64,000 nucleotides of DNA, from contig NZ_VZPJ01000001.1 of assembly GCF_008801605.1 (NCBI RefSeq), positions 806,001-870,000 of the forward strand, read 5' to 3'. Shown in pieces: positions 38,065-46,755 of the stretch (positions within the stretch are counted from its first letter, which is position 1; each line of letters begins with the position of its first letter). The notes beneath the pieces are model-generated. The model had not been told where the DNA came from. It worked only from the letters and a program-made list of their open reading frames with translations, and searched no databases. Origin of the DNA: Pseudomonas brassicacearum subsp. brassicacearum. GTDB lineage: Bacteria > Pseudomonadota > Gammaproteobacteria > Pseudomonadales > Pseudomonadaceae. Position numbers and translations under genes: made by a program.

Positions 38065-41000
38065 TCAGCCATCTTCTTCTATATCCAACAACAAATTCTC
38101 CAGCGCCTCGCGGTACTCCCCCGGCGCCTGCCACATCCCCCGCTGCTGCGCTTCGAGCATGCGCTCGGTCATGTCCCGCAGAGCGTCGGGGTTGTGCTGG
38201 CGGACGAAATCCCGGGTGTCCGGGTCGAGCAGGTAGGCATCGGCCAGCAAGGCGTACTGGTGATCGTCGATCAACCGAGTGGTGGCGTCGAAGGCAAACA
38301 GGTTGTCCACCGTCGCCGCCAGTTCGAACGCGCCTTTATAGCCGTGACGCTTCACGCCGTCGATCCACTTCGGATTCGCTGCGCGGGAACGGATGACGCG
38401 GTTGAGCTCTTCTTTCAGGGTGCGGATCCTGGGCAAGTCTGGCTGGCTGTGATCGCCATGGTAACTGGCCGCCGCATCACCACTGAGGGTCTCGACAGCC
38501 GCCAGCATGCCGCCCTGGAACTGGTAGTAATCGTTGGAATCGAGCAGGTCATGCTCGCGATTGTCCTGGTTCTGCAACACCGCCTGCACCTGGCTCAAAC
38601 GCCGGGAGAACTGCTCCCGGGCAGCAGTGCCTTCATCGCTGGCGCCGTAGGCGTAACCACCCCAGTTCAGGTACACCTCGGCCAGATCCTCGCGGCTCTG
38701 CCACAAGCGACCGTCAATCGCCCCCTGCACGCCCGCGCCATAGGCACCGGGCTTGGCGCCGAAGATCCGCCAGCCGGCCTGGCGCGCCGCGGCTTCCGGC
38801 TCAAGACCCGATGCCAGCAAGGCTTCGCGTTCGCCGCGCACCTTGGCCGCCAACGGGTTCATGTCGTCCGGCTCATCGAGGGCGGCGACGGCCTGCACGG
38901 CGGCATCGAACAAGCGGATCAGGTTGGCAAAGGCGTCACGAAAGAAGCCGGACACGCGCAGCGTGACATCGACCCGAGGCCGGTCCAGCAGGCTCAGCGG
39001 CAGGATCTCGAAGTCATCGACCCGCTGGCTGCCCGTGGCCCACACCGGACGCACGCCCATCAGCGCCATGGCCTGGGCGATGTCATCGCCGCCGGTACGC
39101 ATGGTGGCGGTGCCCCACACCGACAGGCCGAGCTGACGCAGGTGATCGCCGTGGTCCTGCAAGTGCCGTTCAAGGATCAGGTTCGCCGATTGGAAACCGA
39201 TGCGCCACGCCGTGGTGGTGGGCAGGTTGCGCACGTCCACCGAGAAGAAGTTGCGCCCGGTGGGCAACACATCGAGGCGCCCGCGGCTCGGCGCGCCGCT
39301 GGGGCCGGCCGGCACGAAGCGCCCGTTCAAGGCATCGAGCAGGCCGCGCATTTCCGCCGGGCCGCAAGCGTCCAGGCGCGGGGCCACGACGGATCGCAGG
39401 TTTTCAATGATGCTGCCCGCCACCTCCCAACCCGGCGCGTCGAGTTGCTCCACCGCACCGTCCAGCGCCTGCTCGATCAACTGCACAGCGAACAGCTCCA
39501 GGCGCTCGCGGGTATCGCCGGTGGTGCGCCAGGGCTCGGCGCTGACCTGACGCAACGCCTCGGGACACTCGCCAGTCCAGGGCTCGGCCAAGGCACAATC
39601 CAGTGGATCGAAACCCAGCCCGAACGCCTTGGCCAGCGCCCGCAACAGGCTCGACTGCGCGCCTTTGCCGTCGCCCCGGGGAATGCGCAGCAACGCCAGC
39701 AAGGTGTCGATGCGCAGCCGTCCGCTGGGCGACTCACCAAAAATGTGCAAGCCATCGCGGATCTGCGACTCCTTCAAGTCGCACAGGTAAGTGTCCAGGC
39801 GTGGCAGCCAGATCGCCGCGTCGGTGTCGCTGTCGAGGGATGCGTCGAGTTGCAGTTCGCGGTCGATGTGGGTCTCGCGCACCAGATTGAGGATGTCCCG
39901 TTGCAGCTCCCGGGCACGGCGCGGATCGAGCAATTGCGCCTCGTAGTACTCGTCAGCCAGCAGCTCGAGGTTACGCAGTGGCCCATAGGTTTCGGCCCGG
40001 GTCAGCGGCGGCATCAAGTGGTCGATGATTACCGCCTGGGTACGACGCTTGGCCTGGGCGCCCTCACCCGGGTCGTTGACGATGAATGGATAGATATTCG
40101 GCAGCGGCCCCAGCAGCACGTCCGGCCAGCAGTTTTCCGACAGCCCGACGCCCTTGCCCGGCAGCCATTCGAGGTTGCCGTGCTTGCCGACGTGAATCAC
40201 CCCGTGGACGCCGTAGGTGTGGCGCAACCAGAAATAAAACGCCAGGTAACCGTGGGGCGGTACCAGGTCCGGGTCATGGTACACCGCGCTCGGATCGACC
40301 TGATAACCCCGCGCCGGCTGGATACCGACGAAGGTCAGGCCCAGCCGAAGACCGGCGACCATCAGACGGCCGTCGCGGAACATCGGGTCCTGCTCGGGCG
40401 AGCCCCAGCGCGCCAGCACCGCTTGGCGATTGCCTTCGGGCAATGCGTCGAACAAGGCCTGGTACTCGGCGAGGGCCAGGCTCTGGTGACAGGGACGCAG
40501 GTCGAGGCTGTCCAGGTCATTACTGACCCCGCCGAGCAATTGCTGGATCAACGCGGTGCCGCTCGCCGGCAGTTCGGACGGCAACGGATAGCCCTCGGCC
40601 TGCAGGGCCCGCAGGATATTCAAGGCCGACGCCGGGGTGTCCAGGCCGACGCCATTGCCGATGCGACCGTCGCGGGTCGGGTAGTTGGCGAGGATCAGCG
40701 CCACACGCTTCTGGGCATCGGGCAAACGCGCCAGGGTGGTCCAGCGTCGGGCCAGTTCGGCGACAAAATCCATGCGCTCGGGCGCGGCCCGGTAGCAGAC
40801 CACATCGCTCTGGCTGCGCTCGCTGCGCCAGGCCAGGTCCTTGAAACTGATGGGGCGGCTGATGATCCGTCCGTCCAGTTCCGGCAAGGCAATGTGCATC
40901 GCCAGGTCTCGCGGTCCCAAGCCCTGCTCGCTGGCCCGCCAGCCGGGTTCGTTGTCCTGGGCGCAGATCGCCTGGATCACCGGGATGTTGCGGCGAAACG

Positions 41001-41838
41001 GTCGCAAATGCGGAGCTTCGGGGCTGGATTGAGCGAAGCCGGTGGTGTTGAGGATCACCCCCGCCTGCACCTCGTCCAGCCAGTCCTCTACAAGTGCGAG
41101 GCAACCAGGCTCCTTGAGGCTTGCCACGGCAATCGGCAGCGGATTGAGCCCCGCCGCTTGCAGGCGCTGGCAGAACACGTCGATGAACGCGGTGTTCGCC
41201 GCTTGCAGGTGGGAGCGATAAAACAGCACCGCCGCCACCGGTTGCCCGGCGCTCCAGTCGGCTTGCCAGTCGTCGAGGTTGGCGCTGGTTTTCGCCGGGT
41301 GATAGATGGCCGTGCGTGGCAAGGCCTGCGGCTCGGCCCACGGATAATCGCGGCCGAACCATTGGCTGCCTAGGTTGTAAAACAGGTCGAGGGCATTGCC
41401 CAGCCCGCCCTGGCGCAAGAACTGCCAGAGCCGGTCGCGGTCCTCAACGGCCACGTTGCTCAGGTCACTGAGTTCCGGGTCTGGACGATCATCCCCCGGC
41501 ACCAGGATCAGCTTCACCCCGCGCCCCGCCAGTTCCATCAGGCGCTCGATGCCGTAGCGCCAATAGCCGATGCCGCCATGCAGCGACAACAGGATGACCT
41601 TGGCGTGTTGCAGCACGTCTTCGACATACAGATCCACCGAGGCGTGGTTCTGCACCTGCATCGGGTTGGCGAGGCGAAACTGCGGGTAGTCACCCGGCAA
41701 CTGCTTCGCCGCTTCGGCCAACAGCGCCAGGCTGGAGTCGCCGCTGCACAGGATCACCAGTTCGGCGGGGGTTTGCCCCAGGTCGGCGATGTTGTCGTCC
41801 GACACGAAACCGCCGGGCTGGGTCCTGAGCAGGTGCAT
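38065..41838 (-). CDS. cobN: Cobaltochelatase subunit CobN
   Basis: 1257 residues, the large porphyrin-binding subunit of aerobic cobalt chelatase. The family core is HVGKHGNLEWLPGKGVGLS, then LGPLPNIYPFIVNDPGEGAQAKRRTQAVIIDHLMPP, and WGTATMRTGGDDIAQAMALMGVRP. The C-terminal segment is NPKWIDGVKRHGYKGAFELAATVD. It inserts Co2+ into hydrogenobyrinic acid a,c-diamide with the ATPase encoded by chlI/chlD downstream. It starts 3 nt after the cobW stop and is part of the riboswitch-controlled leftward operon. Confidence 0.97.
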   Translation of the reverse strand: MHLLRTQPGGFVSDDNIADLGQTPAELVILCSGDSSLALLAEAAKQLPGDYPQFRLANPMQVQNHASVDLYVEDVLQHAKVILLSLHGGIGYWRYGIERLMELAGRGVKLILVPGDDRPDPELSDLSNVAVEDRDRLWQFLRQGGLGNALDLFYNLGSQWFGRDYPWAEPQALPRTAIYHPAKTSANLDDWQADWSAGQPVAAVLFYRSHLQAANTAFIDVFCQRLQAAGLNPLPIAVASLKEPGCLALVEDWLDEVQAGVILNTTGFAQSSPEAPHLRPFRRNIPVIQAICAQDNEPGWRASEQGLGPRDLAMHIALPELDGRIISRPISFKDLAWRSERSQSDVVCYRAAPERMDFVAELARRWTTLARLPDAQKRVALILANYPTRDGRIGNGVGLDTPASALNILRALQAEGYPLPSELPASGTALIQQLLGGVSNDLDSLDLRPCHQSLALAEYQALFDALPEGNRQAVLARWGSPEQDPMFRDGRLMVAGLRLGLTFVGIQPARGYQVDPSAVYHDPDLVPPHGYLAFYFWLRHTYGVHGVIHVGKHGNLEWLPGKGVGLSENCWPDVLLGPLPNIYPFIVNDPGEGAQAKRRTQAVIIDHLMPPLTRAETYGPLRNLELLADEYYEAQLLDPRRARELQRDILNLVRETHIDRELQLDASLDSDTDAAIWLPRLDTYLCDLKESQIRDGLHIFGESPSGRLRIDTLLALLRIPRGDGKGAQSSLLRALAKAFGLGFDPLDCALAEPWTGECPEALRQVSAEPWRTTGDTRERLELFAVQLIEQALDGAVEQLDAPGWEVAGSIIENLRSVVAPRLDACGPAEMRGLLDALNGRFVPAGPSGAPSRGRLDVLPTGRNFFSVDVRNLPTTTAWRIGFQSANLILERHLQDHGDHLRQLGLSVWGTATMRTGGDDIAQAMALMGVRPVWATGSQRVDDFEILPLSLLDRPRVDVTLRVSGFFRDAFANLIRLFDAAVQAVAALDEPDDMNPLAAKVRGEREALLASGLEPEAAARQAGWRIFGAKPGAYGAGVQGAIDGRLWQSREDLAEVYLNWGGYAYGASDEGTAAREQFSRRLSQVQAVLQNQDNREHDLLDSNDYYQFQGGMLAAVETLSGDAAASYHGDHSQPDLPRIRTLKEELNRVIRSRAANPKWIDGVKRHGYKGAFELAATVDNLFAFDATTRLIDDHQYALLADAYLLDPDTRDFVRQHNPDALRDMTERMLEAQQRGMWQAPGEYREALENLLLDIEEDG

Positions 41839-41841
41839 GGC

Positions 41842-42906
41842 TTAGGCCCCGAGGGCGGCGCGCAACTGCGCTTCGAGCAGCGCGGCGTCAAGCGCCTGGC
41901 CGATCAGCACCAGGCGGGTGACCCGCGCTTCCTCAGCGCCCCACTGGCGGTCGAAATGCTTGTCGAAACGCGTCCCGACGCCCTGGATCAACAGGCGCAT
42001 CGGCTTGTTCGGAATCGCCGCGAAACCCTTGACTCGCAATACTCCGTGCTGGACCACCAGTTGCGTCAGCGCGTCGAGCAACAGGCTTTCGTCAGCCTGG
42101 GGCAGTTCGATGGAAATGGAATCGAAGGCGTCATGATCGTGGTCATCATCGTCGCCATCGTGGTGATGGTCGTGATGGCTGTGGCGGCCGTCGATGTGTT
42201 CTTCGGAACCAGCGCCCAGGCCGATCAATACGTCCAGCGGCAGGCGACCGCTGCTGGCTTCGATGACCTTGACCGCCGGTGGCAGCTCTTCGGCGACTTC
42301 CAGGCGAACTTTGGCCAGGTCCTCAGGGCTGATCAGGTCAGCCTTGTTGAGGATCACCAGGTCGGCGCTCGCCAGTTGGTCGGCGAACAGTTCGTGCAGC
42401 GGCGATTCGTGGTCCAGGTTCGGGTCGAGTTTGCGCTGGGCATCGACCTGGTCGGGGAACGCGGCAAAGGTACCCGCGGCCACGGCCGGGCTGTCGACCA
42501 CGGTGATTACCGCATCGACGGTGCAGGCGCTGCGGATTTCCGGCCATTGGAAGGCCTGGACCAGCGGCTTGGGCAGGGCCAGGCCGGAGGTTTCGATGAG
42601 GATGTGATCGAGGTCGCCACGCCGGGCCACCAGTTCGCGCATCACCGGGAAGAACTCTTCCTGCACCGTGCAGCACAGGCAGCCGTTGGCCAGTTCATAG
42701 ACGCGGCCGTTGGCTTCTTCTTCGGTGCAACCGATGGAGCACTGCTTGAGGATTTCGCCGTCGATGCCCAGCTCGCCGAATTCGTTGACGATCACGGCGA
42801 TGCGCCGGCCCTGGGCGTTGTCGAGCATGTGCCGCAGCAAGGTGGTTTTACCCGAGCCGAGGAAACCGGTGACGATGGTGACGGGGAGTTTGGCCAGTGT
42901 TTTCAT
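41842..42906 (-). CDS. cobW: Cobalamin biosynthesis GTPase CobW
   Basis: 354 residues of the COG0523 G3E GTPase family. Walker A is [15 protein letters not shown], the metal-binding C-x-C-C motif is ANGCLCCTVQEEF, and the base-specificity motif is ILNKADL. A histidine/aspartate-rich loop near residues 225-245 (RHSHHDHHHDGDDDDHDHD) is typical of metal-trafficking members. CobW is thought to deliver cobalt for corrin synthesis. The start at 42906 (MKTLAKLPVTIVTG) matches the family; the longer frame upstream is riboswitch sequence. Confidence 0.95.
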   Translation of the reverse strand: MKTLAKLPVTIVTGFLGSGKTTLLRHMLDNAQGRRIAVIVNEFGELGIDGEILKQCSIGCTEEEANGRVYELANGCLCCTVQEEFFPVMRELVARRGDLDHILIETSGLALPKPLVQAFQWPEIRSACTVDAVITVVDSPAVAAGTFAAFPDQVDAQRKLDPNLDHESPLHELFADQLASADLVILNKADLISPEDLAKVRLEVAEELPPAVKVIEASSGRLPLDVLIGLGAGSEEHIDGRHSHHDHHHDGDDDDHDHDAFDSISIELPQADESLLLDALTQLVVQHGVLRVKGFAAIPNKPMRLLIQGVGTRFDKHFDRQWGAEEARVTRLVLIGQALDAALLEAQLRAALGA

Positions 42907-43015
42907 CGGATGCCCTTTGGCAAGGTGGCGGGCAAACGGGACGACAACCGCTGGCACAGGCGTGCGCGGAAGATTTCGCCACCGGATCACCCCGCCCGGT
43001 TGTAGTGAGAATCTG

Positions 43016-43207
43016 TCTCGAGGCAGGTCTCCTGGCTGACGGCGGGCCAATCTTTCGACTGGCAATTGCTGCGCCTTCCCGTGCGCCCGTTTTAAAGGGC
43101 ATGCACAGTGGCCTTGCAGAAACAGCACCGTTCACAGTTGCGGGGGCAGCCGCGGCTTGGACCGCGTTCCCTTCTTAGCTCCGGCATGTGCCGAAGAACC
43201 TCGAAGG
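43016..43207 (-). promoter_or_regulatory. Cobalamin riboswitch upstream of cobW
   Basis: On the minus strand the conserved parts of the B12 aptamer occur in order: AAGAAGGGAACGCGGTCCAA, the core GCTGCCCCCGCAACTGTGA, and the 3' box GTCAGCCAGGAGACCTGCCT, with CGAGG near the 5' end pairing to CCTCG at the 3' end. It lies 110 nt upstream of cobW and should turn off cobW-cobN-chlI/D when adenosylcobalamin is abundant. Confidence 0.93.
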
Positions 43208-43273
43208 CGCAAGGCTACGCAGGGTGTGGGGGCGGGTCAATCGCCAGAGTGTTCTGCGGTGTATGTCCGGGCC

Positions 43274-43368
43274 TCATCGCGAGCAGGCTCGCTCCCACAG
43301 TTGATCTTTGTTGAACATGAGTTTTGTGATCCGCGAGATTCATTGTGGGAGCGAGCTTGCTCGCGATG
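43274..43368. repeat. REP doublet between two riboswitches
   Basis: CATCGCGAGCAGGCTCGCTC and TGTGGGAGCGAGCTTGCTCG, tail to tail, separating the two divergent cobalamin riboswitch transcription units. Confidence 0.9.
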
Positions 43369-43444
43369 GGCGCAACTCGGTGCCAGCCTGAGAACCCACG
43401 CCAATTGACGCCCCGCCCCCGCCCATGCTCTCCTGTACGCCTAG

Positions 43445-43645
43445 TTACGGGTGCCCTTCACAGGGTGAAACGGGAAACCGGTGAATCGTGTGCTTTACTC
43501 CAAAGCCACGTCAGTCCGGTGCTGCCCCCGCAACGGTAAGCGAGCGAAGCGTCTGAACCACTGTGTCCCCGGACATGGGAAGGTGACGCTTGCAGGCCAG
43601 GCGCAAGCCCCGCCCCTCGCGAGCCCGGAGACCGGCCCTTGACTC
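43445..43645 (+). promoter_or_regulatory. Cobalamin riboswitch upstream of cbtB
   Basis: Plus-strand aptamer elements in order: GGTGCCCTTCACAGGGTGAA, ACGGGAAACCGGTGAATC, the core GCTGCCCCCGCAACGGTAAG, and the 3' box GAGCCCGGAGACCGGCCC. A following G/C-rich stretch (43660-43710) is likely the expression platform. It would repress the cobalt importer and cobE/cobM when B12 is plentiful. Confidence 0.93.
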
Positions 43646-43754
43646 ATGCATCAACAAACCCGCGGTGGGCGGGCGCTGTTCGAACCTTGGCGGGCTTTCG
43701 CCCGGGGTTTCATCGCGCTCGAATGCCCACTGAACAAGAACAGAGGGAAGCGCC

Positions 43755-43943
43755 ATGTCGACCATCAGCAGCACCGCCCGCACCACCAGCAGCACCACCA
43801 CCCTGAGCCAACGCCTGAGCGCCGCGATCCTTGCTTCCATCCTCGGCGCGGGGCTGGTCTATTTCGCCGGTTTCTCCCACATCGAAGCGGTGCACAACGC
43901 TGCTCACGATACCCGTCACAGCGCCGCATTCCCGTGCCATTGA
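43755..43943 (+). CDS. cbtB: Cobalt transporter subunit CbtB
   Basis: 62 residues: a single transmembrane helix (AILASILGAGLVYFAGF) and the C-terminal His-rich metal-binding tail VHNAAHDTRHSAAFPCH that defines CbtB. CbtB works with the multi-pass CbtA as a B12-regulated cobalt importer. GAGGGAA lies upstream of the ATG. A cobalamin riboswitch precedes it. Confidence 0.95.
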   Translation: MSTISSTARTTSSTTTLSQRLSAAILASILGAGLVYFAGFSHIEAVHNAAHDTRHSAAFPCH

Positions 43944-43954
43944 GAACTGACGAC

Positions 43955-44650
43955 ATGATCAAGCGTATCGCGCAGACCGCTGGTTTCAGCGGCTTGCTGG
44001 CCGCCCTGCTGCTGACTCTGCTGCAAAGTTTCTGGGTATCGCCGTTGATTCTCCAGGCGGAAACCTTCGAGAAGGCCCCGGCGACCGAGGTCCATGAACA
44101 CGCCGACGGGGCGGCTCATACCCATGATGCCGAGGCCTGGGAGCCGGAAGACGGCTGGCAGCGCGTGCTGTCCACCACGGGCGGCAACCTGGTGGTCGCC
44201 GTGGGGTTTGCCCTGATGCTGGCGGGCCTGTACACCTTGCGCGCACCGACGCGCACGTCCCAGGGCCTGCTCTGGGGCCTGGCCGGTTATGCCACTTTCG
44301 TCTTGGCGCCGACGCTTGGCCTGCCCCCGGAATTGCCTGGCACCGCAGCGGCCGACCTGGCCCAACGACAGATGTGGTGGATCGGCACCGCGGCGTCCAC
44401 GGCGGTGGGCATTGCCTTGATCGCCTTCGGCCAGCATTGGCTGCTCAAGGTGCTGGGCGTGGCAACATTGCTGGTGCCCCACGTCATCGGCGCGCCGCAG
44501 CCCGAAGTCCACTCGATGCTGGCGCCCGAAGCGCTGGAGAGCCAGTTCAAGATTGCCTCGCAGTTGACCAACGTCGCGTTCTGGCTGGCCCTGGGCCTGA
44601 TCAGCGCCTGGCTGTTTCGCCGTGACGGCCAAGCCCACCACGACGCATGA
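43955..44650 (+). CDS. cbtA: Cobalt transporter subunit CbtA
   Basis: 231 residues with five predicted membrane helices and a His/Glu-rich loop after the first (EVHEHADGAAHTHDAEAWEP). ATG 43955 is 11 nt after the cbtB stop; the longer in-frame extension runs through cbtB and the riboswitch and is not real. It forms the cobalt importer with CbtB. Its stop overlaps the cobE start (ATGA). Confidence 0.94.
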   Translation: MIKRIAQTAGFSGLLAALLLTLLQSFWVSPLILQAETFEKAPATEVHEHADGAAHTHDAEAWEPEDGWQRVLSTTGGNLVVAVGFALMLAGLYTLRAPTRTSQGLLWGLAGYATFVLAPTLGLPPELPGTAAADLAQRQMWWIGTAASTAVGIALIAFGQHWLLKVLGVATLLVPHVIGAPQPEVHSMLAPEALESQFKIASQLTNVAFWLALGLISAWLFRRDGQAHHDA

Positions 44651-45051
44651 GCGCCGAGCCGATCCTGGTGATCGGCCTGGGCTGCCAGCGTGGTTGCCCG
44701 GCCAGCACGCTGCGGGCCCTGCTCGACCAGACGCTGCTGGCCCACGGCATCGAACTTCATCGGGTACGGGCCCTGGCCAGTATCGACCTCAAGCGTGACG
44801 AGCCCGGGCTGCTGGAGCTGGCCGGGCAACTGGCGCTGCCGCTGACCTGCTTCAGTGTCGAACAGTTGGCCAGCTACGAGCAGCGGCTCAGTCACCGTTC
44901 CGAGATCGCCTTCGAGCGAACCGGTTGCTACGGCATCGCCGAAAGCGCCGCCCTCGCCTTGGCCGACCAGTTGGGCAGATCGCCCGCGACGCTACTGATT
45001 ACTCGCCAAAAAGGCCCCAAGAGCACGTTGGCATTGGCGGTCGTGGCGTAA
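44647..45051 (+). CDS. cobE: Cobalamin biosynthesis protein CobE
   Basis: 134 residues, the CobE/CbiG C-terminal domain: LVIGLGCQRGCPASTLRALL, LASIDLKRDEPGLLELA, and RTGCYGIAESAALA. In the aerobic pathway CobE acts around the precorrin-5/-6 stage by analogy with CbiG; its exact role is less settled than that of CobM. It is translationally coupled to cbtA by a 4-nt overlap and followed by cobM. Confidence 0.92.
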   Translation: MSAEPILVIGLGCQRGCPASTLRALLDQTLLAHGIELHRVRALASIDLKRDEPGLLELAGQLALPLTCFSVEQLASYEQRLSHRSEIAFERTGCYGIAESAALALADQLGRSPATLLITRQKGPKSTLALAVVA

Positions 45052-45128
45052 ATCCCGATAATCGGCGCCCAGGATCATGAGCGATCTTCATCTGGGCAAC
45101 GCTCACCCACCTTCCACAGGAGCCGGTC

Positions 45129-45875
45129 ATGACCGTTTACTTCATCGGCGCCGGCCCCGGCGACCCGGACCTCATCACGGTCAAAGGCCAGCGACTGATC
45201 CGCCAGTGCGCGGTGATCATCTACGCCGGCTCGCTGGTGCCAACCGCCGTCCTTGAAGGCCATTGTGCCGAACAGGTGATCAACAGCGCCGAGCTGCATC
45301 TGGAACAGATCATCGAATTGATCAAGAGCGCCCATCTCAAGGGCCAGGACGTGGCCCGGGTGCATTCCGGCGACCCGAGCCTGTACGGCGCCATCGGCGA
45401 GCAGATTCGTTGCCTGCGGGAATTGGCCATCCCTTTCGAAATCATCCCGGGGGTGACAGCGACCTCAGCCTGCGCCGCCCTGCTGGGCGCCGAACTGACC
45501 TTGCCGGACATTTCCCAAAGCCTGATCCTCACCCGCTACGCCGACAAAAGCCCGATGCCCGCTGGGGAAGAACTGGGCAGCCTGGCGCAGCACGGGGCGA
45601 CCATGGCGATTCACCTGGGGGTCAATCATCTGGAAAAAATCGTCGACGAACTGCGGCCCCACTATGGCGCCGATTGCCCGATTGCCGTGATCCACCGGGC
45701 GACCTGGCCGGATCAGGATTGGGTGATGGGGACGCTGGACGATATCGCAGCAAAGGTACACGCCAAGGGCTTTCGCCGCACGGCGCTGATTCTGGTGGGA
45801 CGTGTGCTGGGCAACGATGTGTTCAGCGAGTCTTCGCTGTACCGCGCCGGGCATGCGCATCTCTACAGGCCCTGA
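45129..45875 (+). CDS. cobM: Precorrin-4 C11-methyltransferase
   Basis: 248 residues, an SAM-dependent uroporphyrinogen-III-methyltransferase-like fold. The N-terminal motif is VYFIGAGPGDPDLITVKGQRLI. Others are LIYAGSLVP-like (VIIYAGSLVPTAVL), VARVHSGDPSLYGAIGEQI, IIPGVTATSACAALLGAELT and SLILTRYADKSPMP. It methylates C11 of precorrin-4 to give precorrin-5. AGGAG lies 7-8 nt upstream. It is the last gene of the rightward cobalamin unit. Confidence 0.95.
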   Translation: MTVYFIGAGPGDPDLITVKGQRLIRQCAVIIYAGSLVPTAVLEGHCAEQVINSAELHLEQIIELIKSAHLKGQDVARVHSGDPSLYGAIGEQIRCLRELAIPFEIIPGVTATSACAALLGAELTLPDISQSLILTRYADKSPMPAGEELGSLAQHGATMAIHLGVNHLEKIVDELRPHYGADCPIAVIHRATWPDQDWVMGTLDDIAAKVHAKGFRRTALILVGRVLGNDVFSESSLYRAGHAHLYRP

Positions 45876-45917
45876 CTCGCCAGAGAATCCACCTGGATCC
45901 CCCTGCGGGAGCGAACC

Positions 45918-46020
45918 TGTGGGAGCAAGGCTTGCCCGCGAAGGCGTCGCCTCGGTCTATCCGCTACACCAAGGTGTTTGCATCGCGGGCAAGCCTTGCT
46001 CCCACAAGCTCGCTCCCACA
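45918..46020. repeat. REP doublet with an extra partial unit
   Basis: Arms TGTGGGAGCAAGGCTTGCCC and complement, flanked on both sides by fragments of the other REP type (GCGGGAGCGAACC before, CAAGCTCGCTCCCACA after), so the two REP subclasses are nested here. It lies between convergent cobM and nfuA. Confidence 0.9.
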
Positions 46021-46055
46021 GGTTACGAGCTGATCGCAAGATGGTATTGCCACAA

Positions 46056-46697
<642 letters not shown>

Positions 46698-46755
46698 CTA
46701 GTATTTTTGTCAGGAAAGAGCCCGGCGGCACGGAGTTTGCCACCGGTGCTGTCGA

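Noticed and set aside
38194..41373. 1059-codon open frame on the plus strand opposite cobN
   Set aside because: It is the antisense shadow of a GC-rich gene. The translation (repeated QARQ, VEHR, LAGPPAG) has no domain, and cobN on the other strand is unmistakable.
42907..43128. 74-codon N-terminal extension of cobW
   Set aside because: The extension is riboswitch and leader sequence; the family starts at MKTLAKLPVTIVTG.
43646..43954. Long N-terminal extension of cbtA
   Set aside because: It overlaps cbtB completely in another frame and the end of the cobalamin riboswitch; the ATG at 43955 matches the known N-terminus.
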